Assembly (NCBI RefSeq): GCF_003730135.1
Contig: NZ_RJVO01000001.1
Location: 124,001 to 188,000, forward strand
Length of the DNA stretch: 64,000 nt
DNA from: Stagnimonas aquatica
GTDB taxonomy: Bacteria > Pseudomonadota > Gammaproteobacteria > Nevskiales > Nevskiaceae
Direction of reading: 5' to 3'
Made by a program: the position numbers and the translations under genes. Positions 51,601 through 59,626 of this stretch are shown here, piece after piece (position 1 is the first letter of the stretch; the number at the start of each line of letters is the position of its first letter). The notes beneath the pieces were generated by a model. The model had not been told where the DNA came from. It was given only the letters and a program-made list of their open reading frames with translations, and did not search any database.

Positions 51601-52652
51601 CGCGCAGTGCCGAGGTCGACCACGTAGCGGATGCCCGGCACCGTCACCGAGGTCTCGGCGACATTGGTGGCGAGCACGATGCGCGCCGGTCCACCAGCGG
51701 AAAACACCTTGTCCTGCTGCGCCGCCGGCAGCCGCGAGTACAAGGGCAGCACCGCCGCGTGCGGAAAGCGGCCGGGCAGCATGCGGGCGAGGCCGTGGAT
51801 CTCGCGCTCGCCGGGCAGGAACACCAGCACGTCACCGTCGGGCCGCCTTCCCCATAACTCATCAATCGCGGAGGCGACGTTGTCCTCGAGGTCGGCTTCG
51901 GGATCGACCTCGCGGTAATAGGTATCGACCGGATAGGTGCGACCGGAGACGGTGAGGATCGGCGCGTTGCCGAAGTGCCGCGACAGCCGCTCGGGATCGA
52001 GCGTCGCCGAGGTGATGATGATCTTCAGATCCGGCCGGCGCGGCGCGATGCGCTTGAGCCAGCCGAGCAGGAAGTCGATGTTGAGGCTGCGCTCGTGGGC
52101 CTCGTCGATGATGATGGTGTCGTAGGCGTTGAGCTCGCGGTCGTGCTGCAACTCCGCGAGCAGGATGCCGTCGGTCATCAGCTTCACCAGCGTGCGCTCG
52201 CCGACGCGGCGGTCGAAGCGGGTCTCGTAGCCGACCAGCTCGCCCAGGGTGGTCTGCAATTCCGAAGCGATCCGGTTGGCGACGCTGCGCGCGGCCAGCC
52301 GGCGCGGCTGGGTGTGGCCGATCAGGCCGCGGGTGCCGCGCCCGAGTTCCAGGCAGAGCTTGGGCAACTGCGTGGTCTTGCCGGAGCCGGTCTCGCCGCA
52401 GAGCACGATGATCTGGTGGTTGCGGATGGCCTCGGCAATCTCGTCCTTCGCCTGCACCACTGGCAGCTCCGCCGGCCAGTGGATCTGCTTCGGCAGCAGC
52501 GCCCGGCGGTTGGCGGCGCGTTGCTGCGCGGCCTCCAGATCGCGCGCGAAGCGCGCCGCATCCAGCGGCTTGCCGGAGGCCTGCGCGCGGCCGATCAGCC
52601 GCGCGAACTGCGCGACATCGCGGACCAGCAGGGACTCGGGATCGAAGCGCAC
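48690..52652 (-). CDS. hrpA: DEAH-box RNA helicase HrpA
   Basis: A 1320-residue helicase that resolves stalled ribosomes and unwinds RNA. Walker A is GETGSGKT (86-93), DEAH at 183-186, and SAT motif III is in ITSATLDPERL; the late QRAGRCGR motif VI is present. A long C-terminal DUF3418-type region follows. Its stop codon abuts the ccdAB control region, so ccdAB may be read through from it as well as from its own promoter. Confidence 0.95.
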   Translation of the reverse strand: MRFDPESLLVRDVAQFARLIGRAQASGKPLDAARFARDLEAAQQRAANRRALLPKQIHWPAELPVVQAKDEIAEAIRNHQIIVLCGETGSGKTTQLPKLCLELGRGTRGLIGHTQPRRLAARSVANRIASELQTTLGELVGYETRFDRRVGERTLVKLMTDGILLAELQHDRELNAYDTIIIDEAHERSLNIDFLLGWLKRIAPRRPDLKIIITSATLDPERLSRHFGNAPILTVSGRTYPVDTYYREVDPEADLEDNVASAIDELWGRRPDGDVLVFLPGEREIHGLARMLPGRFPHAAVLPLYSRLPAAQQDKVFSAGGPARIVLATNVAETSVTVPGIRYVVDLGTARLSRYSPRTGVQQLQIEPVSQAAANQRAGRCGRVAAGICIRLYAEEDYLSRPLFTDPEILRSNLAGVILQMASLGLGDVDAFPWVDPPENRHISEGYRVLHTLGAMTEDRELTPLGRQLARLPLDPRVARIALAGKETSSPHEVWVLAAALSVQDPHEMPPESQTQARQKHAEWRHPKSDFFTLLNLWNRWDAAGDQSSGKGGSQRQLRKWCKEHYVSYLRMEEWEAVYKQIVDMVGDDKTAKAAVAKTPEELEKRYVAIHRALLTGLIDHIGNKPPEKAEYQGPRGRRFKIFPGSALAKKAPPWLMHAAIVHTSQVFARSCAAVEPEWLADIGAHLVKRVLHHPEWNAQRGEVTANEHVSLLGLPLLKRQRHYGSEEPREARTIFIREGLVRGEVLGKPDFLKKNLALIEEVREKEARLRRPDLLADESQLYRFYDARLPEDLCTVAALKAWLHGGAEKSAPRPSLAPKPVLVEKPEPAAPLDSLAALRGLRSAVAATPPPPAAVAVAPGTSRGALLTMREADVLRPGANADVEELFPDQLAIAGQRLSLSYQHDPGTDADGVSFHLPLAQLFALPAERFDWLVPGLLAGKIEALIKTLPQHLRRLCQPAAEYANAIVESSQPEGPLLEAICARFKAMTGVQLEPADFASEKLPAHFRPRLLVEDAHGEVLGEAESLAELQSRFSGKARTAFNAVAAKKAETQQWVRESLSDWDFGDLPATVSLPGGARAIPALSVEGERIALRLFESEAAAETAHAAGLRALLLLRLADRVRDLAKSARGKLALALTGTPHTVEGLARQLAERCADEVLIDGPVRSEAEFRAALERRGQFSQLAYQRLDELAAWLVQAVALRRALATVARSHPDAHADAAQQLATLLGPGFVTAIPAAQWPRIATYLKALALRLERLPLKPQKDAEAIKQIQPLQARLPGPWHPVRWLIEEWRIALFAQELRAQGAPTAARVEAALRG

Positions 52653-52725
52653 GGGGCCATCTGAAGACCAAAGGGGCGCGAATTATGCCGGCAGTCAGCG
52701 GCCATAAGCTTCGGCGGCGTCACCA

Positions 52726-54066
52726 TCAATCGCTCTTTGCTCCGGGGTCAGCGGCTGCGGGCTGCCTCTCCCCGGCTACAACCAGCTGCCCACAGGCGAC
52801 CAGATCGGTCTTGAACCCGTTATTGATCTGATCCGATTCGGCCTTGCGCGCCGTCTCGTCCGGTACAGGCTGCCGCTTTTCGAGTTCGGCGATCCGCTTG
52901 CCCCGAACCAACTCGACGGTGGTCAGGCACTTGTCGTAAGCCGCCACCAGGGCATCCGTCACGCCACGCTTGCCATAGAACTCTTGTAGTCCCTGGGTCA
53001 GATTCTGAGATGCCACGCCAGTAGAGAAAACCTTGCCCACCTTCAGAACCGACTCGGCGGAGGCGTTGCCTGTTGACGCGGAACTCCGCGGGCCCGCAGT
53101 GCTGGCGCCGGTATCCGCAGCGAACGTGCCGTACACCGAATACGCGTCGTGCTTGGTCTCCGCCTGGGCACGGCGGATAGCGGTTGAGAGGACGTCTCGA
53201 TTCTCGCGCAGGAAGTCGAAGAGCTCTTTGTCGGCTGCCTGAACCGATGCCTCAGCGGCTTTTACGCTCAGGTTGGCCGCTGCCAGTTGCGATTTCTTCT
53301 CACCAACCGAATTGGTCGCTGCTTTCTTCGCGACCTCAAGCTTCTTGTAGATCTCCAACTCCGAATCGTATTTGTCCCGCGCGGCGCGGTACCCGGAACT
53401 GTCGCAAGTCGGGAGTACTTCACCGGCCGCCTGCACGGAAGCAGTCGCACTTCCGTTTGTGCTGGCCTGGTCTTTTGACGCCGCCGCAATGCCGCCTTCG
53501 TCGCCTTTGTCGCATCGTGGCTCTGAGGGCGCTAGTTGGGACGATGTGAGCGCCTCAGCGGCCTCAGCGTCAGCTACTGCCTTGTAAGCTTGACCATGAT
53601 CTTCTATCGCTTTGTCGCGCTTTATCTTTTCGCTCTCGGAGGCCGCAACCAGTTTCTTCAGCTCGGCCAGTTGTCTCGACTCGCCGCTAGATGATCCGTC
53701 ATCTTTCGACTGCTCATTGTCCGCCTGGACTGGCGCAGGCGAGCATCGCTCCAACGCCTTGACGAACATCTCCGTCCCCGAGAAGCCAGGGTGACGAGCC
53801 CCATTAATATCGAGGCCGTCGTCGGCCTTGTTGAGAGCATCGATCACGTCGTCACAATCCAAGGCCACCATGACTGGGACATACGCAGCATCTAGTTGCT
53901 TTAACCCGACGGTGAGTGATGGCGTGTAGCTCTCCGCCGGGCTTGCCGTGACGGAGACGCCGATGATCACTCCTGACGAGTAGACCAGTGGAGCCTGGTG
54001 TAGCGCCTTGCAACCGGCCAATGAAACGAGCGAGAGCGATCCCGCGAGAGCAATCCCTTTATTCAT
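52726..54066 (-). CDS. Coiled-coil lipoprotein, unknown function
   Basis: A 446-residue protein with a lipobox LAGC (Cys at about 19). The body is rich in Ala, Lys, Glu and Asp, with a helical/coiled-coil region at about 225-310 (KKLEVAKKAATNSVGEKK). Base composition is visibly lower in GC than neighbours, with codons such as GCT, TTT and TCT more frequent, suggesting transfer. Its ATG overlaps the upstream gene's stop (ATGA). I recognise no family; it might be a surface or envelope-stress protein. Confidence 0.75.
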   Translation of the reverse strand: MNKGIALAGSLSLVSLAGCKALHQAPLVYSSGVIIGVSVTASPAESYTPSLTVGLKQLDAAYVPVMVALDCDDVIDALNKADDGLDINGARHPGFSGTEMFVKALERCSPAPVQADNEQSKDDGSSSGESRQLAELKKLVAASESEKIKRDKAIEDHGQAYKAVADAEAAEALTSSQLAPSEPRCDKGDEGGIAAASKDQASTNGSATASVQAAGEVLPTCDSSGYRAARDKYDSELEIYKKLEVAKKAATNSVGEKKSQLAAANLSVKAAEASVQAADKELFDFLRENRDVLSTAIRRAQAETKHDAYSVYGTFAADTGASTAGPRSSASTGNASAESVLKVGKVFSTGVASQNLTQGLQEFYGKRGVTDALVAAYDKCLTTVELVRGKRIAELEKRQPVPDETARKAESDQINNGFKTDLVACGQLVVAGERQPAAADPGAKSD

Positions 54067-54491
54067 TTATCCATCTCCCCTTGAACGACGCAAATATTCT
54101 TGAGGTCGTCGCTCCCGGACACTAACAATCGCTTCAGGCTCTCCGTCCCTACTTCGTCGTTGACGATGAAGATCGCCTGACAGCGTTCCGGGTCTCCGAT
54201 ACTGACTACGGATTCCTTCCCGAACCCGATCAGCACCCGCTCCGCACTCACCCCAAGACCAAGGGTGAGTCTATCGACGGCGATTGGCAAGCCCTCGGGG
54301 TTTCGAACCACACCGCAGAGCAGCGGCCCCTCCCTTTCGACGTCACCACCCCGGACGGTGACGAGCGAACAGGCTGCGAACAGCGGCACTGTGGCGACAA
54401 GCAACAGGATCGGAAAAGCGGGCTGGCCGGTGATGACCAAGCCGCGAAACCGCAGGGACGAGTTCTTCTCATCCCGCACCATTGCGGACAT
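54063..54491 (-). CDS. Putative lipoprotein, partner of the coiled-coil lipoprotein
   Basis: A 142-residue protein with a hydrophobic segment ending in a lipobox-like FAAC (Cys at about 41), preceded by an unusually long N-terminal extension, so a later start is possible. The outer part has strands (GVVRNPEGLPIAVDRLTLGLG). It shares the lower GC of the gene it overlaps. No family is known to me. Confidence 0.65.
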   Translation of the reverse strand: MSAMVRDEKNSSLRFRGLVITGQPAFPILLLVATVPLFAACSLVTVRGGDVEREGPLLCGVVRNPEGLPIAVDRLTLGLGVSAERVLIGFGKESVVSIGDPERCQAIFIVNDEVGTESLKRLLVSGSDDLKNICVVQGEMDK

Positions 54492-54539
54492 AGCAAACTC
54501 CCCTGGCCGGTCCCTTCCGGCCTTGCAGGGGCAGTTTAG

Positions 54540-57500
54540 CTACTGGGCGCAGCTGGTGGAGCCCGGGTACTTGGACTCGTCGGCCACCAGCACGGTGTCG
54601 ATCCACTGCTTGACCAGGGCGTGGCCCTCCTCGTCGACGACGCTGCGCGCCAGCGGCGGCATCCGCGCCGCCGGGGTGGTGGCGGTGGGACCGATGCGGT
54701 GCTCGACGATGGAATCCGCCGAGTTGCCCGGGTGGAAGTCCACGGTGCGGCCACCCTTGCCTTCCTGACCGGTCGCGGTCGGCTGCTTGCAGATGCCGTA
54801 GGTGCCGTCCACCGGCCGCAGCGAATCGAGATAGAAACCGGTAGAGGCGGCGAAGCCCTTGACGTTGTGGCAGTGCTGGCAGTTGACCTCCAGCCAGGCG
54901 CGGGCACGGGCTTCGATGTCCTGGCCGGAGTTGGCGGCAAAGCCGGAGTCACCGGGCTTGTTGTAGGTCGGCACCCGCTCCAGCTTGGTGGCGATCTGCT
55001 TGATGTTGTCCACGCCCAGGTCGCTGGGGCAGCCGGCCATCAGGCCCTTGCTGCACCAGTAGGCGAGCTGGTTCTTGCCCGCGACCTCGTGCTGGCTCTG
55101 ACCGCTGACCTTCTTCGATTCCGGCGCATAGGGCTTGTTCATGAACCGCACCTTCGGCCCGATCGGCGCCGCGCCCGGCTCGGAGTCCTCGCGCGAGTGG
55201 CAGCTCAGGCACTGGTTGGCGTGCGGGATCAGATAGCTGGCGGTGGAGCCGGTGTGCTTGACGCCGGAATCGACATCGACATGATCCCAGCTCACCGAGG
55301 CACTGCCGCCGCCCATGGCCAGCTTGGCGACCCGCTTGCCGGTGGTGGCGTCGGTGCTCCAGATATAGGGCACGCCATCCCAGCGCGCCGCGCCCTTGGA
55401 GTTGACGCGCTTGATCAGCAGGCGGGTTTCCACCGGGGTCTCGGTGCCCTTGCTGTCGTCGGCGAAGGAGAAGGTCTTGGCGATGATGGTGCCGGCCGGG
55501 AACACGATGGTGGCATTGGCGCCGTCGCCGGCGGCATCGCGGTACACCGCCTTGGTGCCCGGCGGCAGGTAGGCGACGCGGTACTTCACCGCGTAGTCGG
55601 AGAACAGCTTGCTGTTCAGCGAGTAGGGCACGCCACCGCCGTTCGGGGTGCTGGTCGGGTCCTGCGCATCGGCGAACAGGTGGTACTGGTCGAGCGTCGG
55701 GCAATTCACGCCGGCGGCCTCGAAGTTGACCTGGCCGTTTCCAACCGCAGCACCGCAGAGCTTGGCCACCAGGGCCTCGCTGGGCGCCGGGTCGTAGTCG
55801 CCGCTGCGCACGAAGGGCGGAATGGTCACCGCCGGCAGCAGCGGCAGTTCCTTGCCGTAGGTCTTCTTGCACTGGTGCGGGCTGTCGTCGAGGTCGGCGG
55901 CGAACTGCAGTACCGCCAGCGGATTCACCTTGAGCAGATTGGTGAGCAGGGAGACCGGATTCGAGAAATCGGCGGTCGCCACCGCCAGCACCGCTTCCAG
56001 GCCCTTGGTGCCGTGGAAGTTGCTGTAGCGCAGGCTGTCGCTGCTGAACTCGTTGTCGTCGTCGATGCAGGAGGCATACCAGTCCGGCGTGATGCGCGGC
56101 GCCGCCGGCTTGCTGGTGTCGAACTTGTAGGCGTTGTAGTGGCAGCTCGGGTTCGGCACCTCGTTGGTGAGGATCGGCTTGCCGTTGGCGTCCTTGGGCA
56201 CCGGGTCGCCGTTGGCGGCCACCGGGTATGGGCAGTCGGCATCGTAGCTGTCGAGCAGGCCATCCCAGACGATGTGGGCACCCCGGAAGTTCGGCCCACC
56301 AGCGGCGAGGCAGGTGGTCAGGCCCTGCGGCAGCAGGCAGCCCGCCAGGGTCTTCAGGCCGACCAGGGTCGGCAGGATGCGCGCCACATCGCCACCCGCC
56401 AGATCGGTACTGCTCGGCAGGCGCAGCTTGTTGCCGTTGTTGATGAACTTGTTACGGAAGATACGCACGCCTTCGGTGTAGAAGTCGATGCGCTTCTCGT
56501 CAGGCCGGCCAGCGCCTTCCGGGAACAGCTCGTAGCTGGCGTGGATGATGCCGCCGGTGTTGTTGTTCTCGAAGGTGTTCTCGAAGATGTCGATGCGGTC
56601 GTAGGCGAGCGTGAGCATGCCGGTGCCGACCGGCACGCTGCCGACGATGCCGCCGGAGGTGAAGTTGTAGGTGTTGTTGTTGCGCGAGATGTTGCCGTAC
56701 ATGCGCGAACGCTCGCCGTACTGGCGCAGACCGTCGAGGTCGTAGATCAGGAAGCCGCCGGTGTTGCACTCGGCAATGTTGTTTGCGTACTCACCGCCCT
56801 GCACGTTCTCGATCTCGAAACCGAAGACGTTGAAGGCCGCGCGGCTGTTCTTGATGATGGCGTTGTTGGTCTGGCCAACGTAAATGCCGGCATCGGAAGC
56901 GCCGATCGACTCGGAGTCCTCGACCAGGATGTTCTCGGAGGCCACCGGGTAGATGCCGTAACGGCCGGACAGCTTGCTCACCGTGTAGTCGGGCGAGGTG
57001 GTGTCGCCGAGGAAGTTCTCGGGCACCGAGGGATCCTGGCTGGCGGGATCGGTACAGGCGACGTTGAGGCGTTCGGCGTAGTTCTTGTCGGTGATCGGAT
57101 CAGCGCTCTGGCGACCGCCGCCCGAGGACCACATCGCACGCACCCGGCGCAGGGTGCCGTGATCGACGCCGCGCAGCTCGAAGCCATTGCCGCCAGTGTC
57201 CAGCACCGTCAGATCCTGCACGGTGAAGCCATGGACATTCACCGCCAGCACACCTTCCGGCGAGTTGCTGCCCTTGAAGGAAAGCACGGTCTTGTCCTTG
57301 CCGCAGCCCTTCACCAGCACGTCTTCGGTGTTGGTCAGCTGCAGCGAGGAGGTCAGCTCGAAATAGCCACAGCCGAACTCGATGACATCGCCCGGCGCCG
57401 CCTGGATCATGGCGCCGATCATGTCGTTGGTCGCGGTCGCGCCCGGCTTGATCAGGAAGGTGCGGCCCACCGCCGACGGCGGCGGCGTGTCGGGGTTGCC

Positions 57501-57599
57501 GCCGTCGCTGGGCTTGCTGCCACCGCAGGCCACCAGCAGCACGGCAAGACCCGCGATCAGCAGCTGACGCGGAGCGACTCGAATTCCTGGGTGAAGCAT
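54540..57599 (-). CDS. Fused parallel beta-helix and diheme cytochrome c lipoprotein
   Basis: A 1019-residue lipoprotein (lipobox LVAC, Cys25). About residues 45-400 form a right-handed parallel beta-helix with repeating turns (VKGCGKDKTVL, NGFELRGVDH, NNAIIKNSRAAFNVFGFEI). The C-terminal part (about 590-1019) is a diheme c-type cytochrome with CLSCH (about 796) and CQHCH (about 906). I recall two families, TIGR03805 and the SO2930-type TIGR03806, usually encoded as adjacent genes; here they are one polypeptide. Electron transfer with a beta-helix partner is plausible, but the substrate is unknown. Confidence 0.87.
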   Translation of the reverse strand: MLHPGIRVAPRQLLIAGLAVLLVACGGSKPSDGGNPDTPPPSAVGRTFLIKPGATATNDMIGAMIQAAPGDVIEFGCGYFELTSSLQLTNTEDVLVKGCGKDKTVLSFKGSNSPEGVLAVNVHGFTVQDLTVLDTGGNGFELRGVDHGTLRRVRAMWSSGGGRQSADPITDKNYAERLNVACTDPASQDPSVPENFLGDTTSPDYTVSKLSGRYGIYPVASENILVEDSESIGASDAGIYVGQTNNAIIKNSRAAFNVFGFEIENVQGGEYANNIAECNTGGFLIYDLDGLRQYGERSRMYGNISRNNNTYNFTSGGIVGSVPVGTGMLTLAYDRIDIFENTFENNNTGGIIHASYELFPEGAGRPDEKRIDFYTEGVRIFRNKFINNGNKLRLPSSTDLAGGDVARILPTLVGLKTLAGCLLPQGLTTCLAAGGPNFRGAHIVWDGLLDSYDADCPYPVAANGDPVPKDANGKPILTNEVPNPSCHYNAYKFDTSKPAAPRITPDWYASCIDDDNEFSSDSLRYSNFHGTKGLEAVLAVATADFSNPVSLLTNLLKVNPLAVLQFAADLDDSPHQCKKTYGKELPLLPAVTIPPFVRSGDYDPAPSEALVAKLCGAAVGNGQVNFEAAGVNCPTLDQYHLFADAQDPTSTPNGGGVPYSLNSKLFSDYAVKYRVAYLPPGTKAVYRDAAGDGANATIVFPAGTIIAKTFSFADDSKGTETPVETRLLIKRVNSKGAARWDGVPYIWSTDATTGKRVAKLAMGGGSASVSWDHVDVDSGVKHTGSTASYLIPHANQCLSCHSREDSEPGAAPIGPKVRFMNKPYAPESKKVSGQSQHEVAGKNQLAYWCSKGLMAGCPSDLGVDNIKQIATKLERVPTYNKPGDSGFAANSGQDIEARARAWLEVNCQHCHNVKGFAASTGFYLDSLRPVDGTYGICKQPTATGQEGKGGRTVDFHPGNSADSIVEHRIGPTATTPAARMPPLARSVVDEEGHALVKQWIDTVLVADESKYPGSTSCAQ

Positions 57600-57672
57600 G
57601 GCTCTCTCCTTGGATCCCCCGCCCGCGTGTCACCTGGGCGCTCGATAAGCGGCCGGGGAATTCCCCAGCCAG

Positions 57673-57686
57673 GCATAAGCTTATGC
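57673..57686. promoter_or_regulatory. Perfect 14-bp palindrome upstream of the cytochrome fusion
   Basis: GCATAAGCTTATGC, fully self-complementary, 74 bases before the gene start. It is AT-rich against a GC-rich background, as expected for a regulator site; no regulator is adjacent. Confidence 0.5.
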
Positions 57687-57750
57687 AGGGCGCAGGAGGG
57701 CGCCAACGAGAAATATTGCTTAAAGGTGACAGCCTGGCCGGCCGCCGCCT

Positions 57751-58380
57751 TCAGCCGCCCAGCGCGCTCAGCCGTTGCTCCAGGCTCGCCAGCCGCTGCT
57801 CCAGTTCGGCAACGCGCGCCTCCAGGCCCGGATGCGCGCCGCCGCGCGCGGGTGGTTCGGCCGCCGCCAGGGCACTGAGATCGGGCTCGCCGCAGAGCAG
57901 CTGCACATGGCGCACCGCCGACTGCCCGGCCAGCCGGGGCAGGGTCCGCACCAGCGGCTGGGCGCGGTCGGCGAGATCGTCCAGCGCCGCCTGCACCGCC
58001 TCGGCCTCCGCCGGGCCGCCCAGCGCCGCAGCGTTGGCGCGCAGCTCAGCGGTGGTCTGCGGACCACGCAGCATCAGGGTCACCAGCACCGCCTGGGTGC
58101 CGGTCTTCAGCAGCAGCTGGTGCTGGAACTTCTGGCGCCACTTGGTGGCGCGCGGACTGGAGTCGTCGCGGCCTACCAGGGCCTTTTCCTCCAGACTCAG
58201 CAGGGCATGGCCGACCTCGCCCTCGCTCAGGCTCATCACCGGCTCGCGGCTGCTCTTCTGGTTGGCGGCCGCCACCAGGGCGTTGACCGTCATCGGGTAA
58301 TAGGCCGGGGTGGTGATGGATTTCTCCACCAGCGAAGCCAGCACCCGCGCCTCGGCCGGGCTCAGCAGCAAGACGCTCAT
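57751..58380 (-). CDS. yceH: YceH (DUF480) family protein
   Basis: A 209-residue winged-helix protein of the DUF480 family. LSPAEARVLASLVEKSITTPAYYP and VNALVAAANQKSSREPVMSL are near-diagnostic; the C-terminus is a coiled coil (AELEQRLASLEQRLSALGG). It is predicted to bind nucleic acid; a role in fatty acid or virulence control is reported for some relatives but is not shown here. Its ATG overlaps the tal stop. Confidence 0.93.
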   Translation of the reverse strand: MSVLLLSPAEARVLASLVEKSITTPAYYPMTVNALVAAANQKSSREPVMSLSEGEVGHALLSLEEKALVGRDDSSPRATKWRQKFQHQLLLKTGTQAVLVTLMLRGPQTTAELRANAAALGGPAEAEAVQAALDDLADRAQPLVRTLPRLAGQSAVRHVQLLCGEPDLSALAAAEPPARGGAHPGLEARVAELEQRLASLEQRLSALGG

Positions 58381-59483
58381 GCCTGCTCCAGGGCGTCGCG
58401 CTTGCCGGCCACCGCCTGCAACAGCTGCGCCCAGGCATCGACGAACAGCTGCACGCCATCGCCAGCCAATTGCTCGGTGATCTTCTCGAAAGGAATCCCC
58501 AGACGCTCGACCGCCGCCATCACGGTGCGGGCAAAGGCGACATCCTGATCCAGACCGCGCGCGGCGACACCGTGATCGCGGAAGGCATCCAGGGTGGCCG
58601 GCGGCACCGTGTTGACCGTCTCCGGACCGATCAGCGCCTCCACGTACAGGGTGTCGCGCCAGGCCGGGTTCTTCACACCTGTGCTGGCCCAGAGCAGCCG
58701 CTGCGGACGCACGCCGCGCTGCGCCAGCGCCTGCCAGCGTGGGCTGGCGCAGAGCTCCAGATAATCCTGATAAGCGAGCTTGGCGTTGGCGATCGCCACC
58801 TGGCCGCTGAGCGCCAGCGCTTCCGAACCGAGCTTGGCCAGCTCGGCATCGACGGCGGTGTCGATGCGGCTGACGAAGAAGCTGGCGACGCTGGCGAGCT
58901 TCGCCGGATCGCCGCCGCTCTTGAGCCAGTCCTCGGCGCCGGCCAGATAGGCCTCCGCCACCGCCCGGTAGGCGCTGCGCGAGAACAGCAGGGTGACGTT
59001 GACATTGATGCCTTCGGCGATCAGCTGCCGCACCACCGGCACCCCGGCCGGCGTGCCCGGCACCTTGATCATCAGGTTGGGCCGGCCGACGGTGCGCCAC
59101 AGCCGGCGCGCCTCGCTGAGCGTGCGCGCGCTGTCGTTGGCCAACCGCGGCGACACCTCGAGGCTGACGTAGCCATCGACGCCGCCGCTGTCACGGTAGA
59201 GGCGGTCGAAAGCATCGGCGGCGAGCCGGATGTCCTCGGTGGCCAGCACCTCGACCAGCTGCTCGGGATCGCGCTGTCCGGCGCGCACATGGCCGGCCAG
59301 CGAAACGTCGTACTGGCTGCTGCCGGCAATGGCCTTCTCGAAGATCGCCGGATTGGAGGTGAGCCCACGCAGGCCATCCTCGACGATCAGGCGCTCCAGC
59401 GCCCCGCTCTCGACCAGATCACGGCGGATGTAGTCGAGCCAGATGGACTGGCCCAGTTCGGCAACGGCTAGCAGGCGGCTCAT
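58377..59483 (-). CDS. tal: Transaldolase
   Basis: A 368-residue transaldolase of the pentose phosphate pathway. The Schiff-base lysine is in LMIKVPGTPAG; TSNPAIFEKAI and WASTGVKNPAW are conserved. The ATG at 59483 gives the usual MSRLLAVAELGQSIWLD start. It is followed by yceH in an overlapping stop-start arrangement. Confidence 0.95.
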   Translation of the reverse strand: MSRLLAVAELGQSIWLDYIRRDLVESGALERLIVEDGLRGLTSNPAIFEKAIAGSSQYDVSLAGHVRAGQRDPEQLVEVLATEDIRLAADAFDRLYRDSGGVDGYVSLEVSPRLANDSARTLSEARRLWRTVGRPNLMIKVPGTPAGVPVVRQLIAEGINVNVTLLFSRSAYRAVAEAYLAGAEDWLKSGGDPAKLASVASFFVSRIDTAVDAELAKLGSEALALSGQVAIANAKLAYQDYLELCASPRWQALAQRGVRPQRLLWASTGVKNPAWRDTLYVEALIGPETVNTVPPATLDAFRDHGVAARGLDQDVAFARTVMAAVERLGIPFEKITEQLAGDGVQLFVDAWAQLLQAVAGKRDALEQA

Positions 59484-59626
59484 GGGGACGAAACGACGGT
59501 GGTGGAGGCGGAACAAACGGCTCGCGAGCATAGCGCCAGAGGCAGAGAGGGAGAACCCAAGCGAGGCACGGATGTTGCGAATCCCTGGCCATAAGTCCTT
59601 CCTGAATTTGCCCGAGTCCCTCCTCC

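Noticed and set aside
54621-57878. An open frame of over 1000 residues antisense to the cytochrome fusion
   Set aside because: It reads as low-complexity Val/Gly/Arg/His without motifs, while the other strand has two heme sites, a lipobox and a beta-helix.
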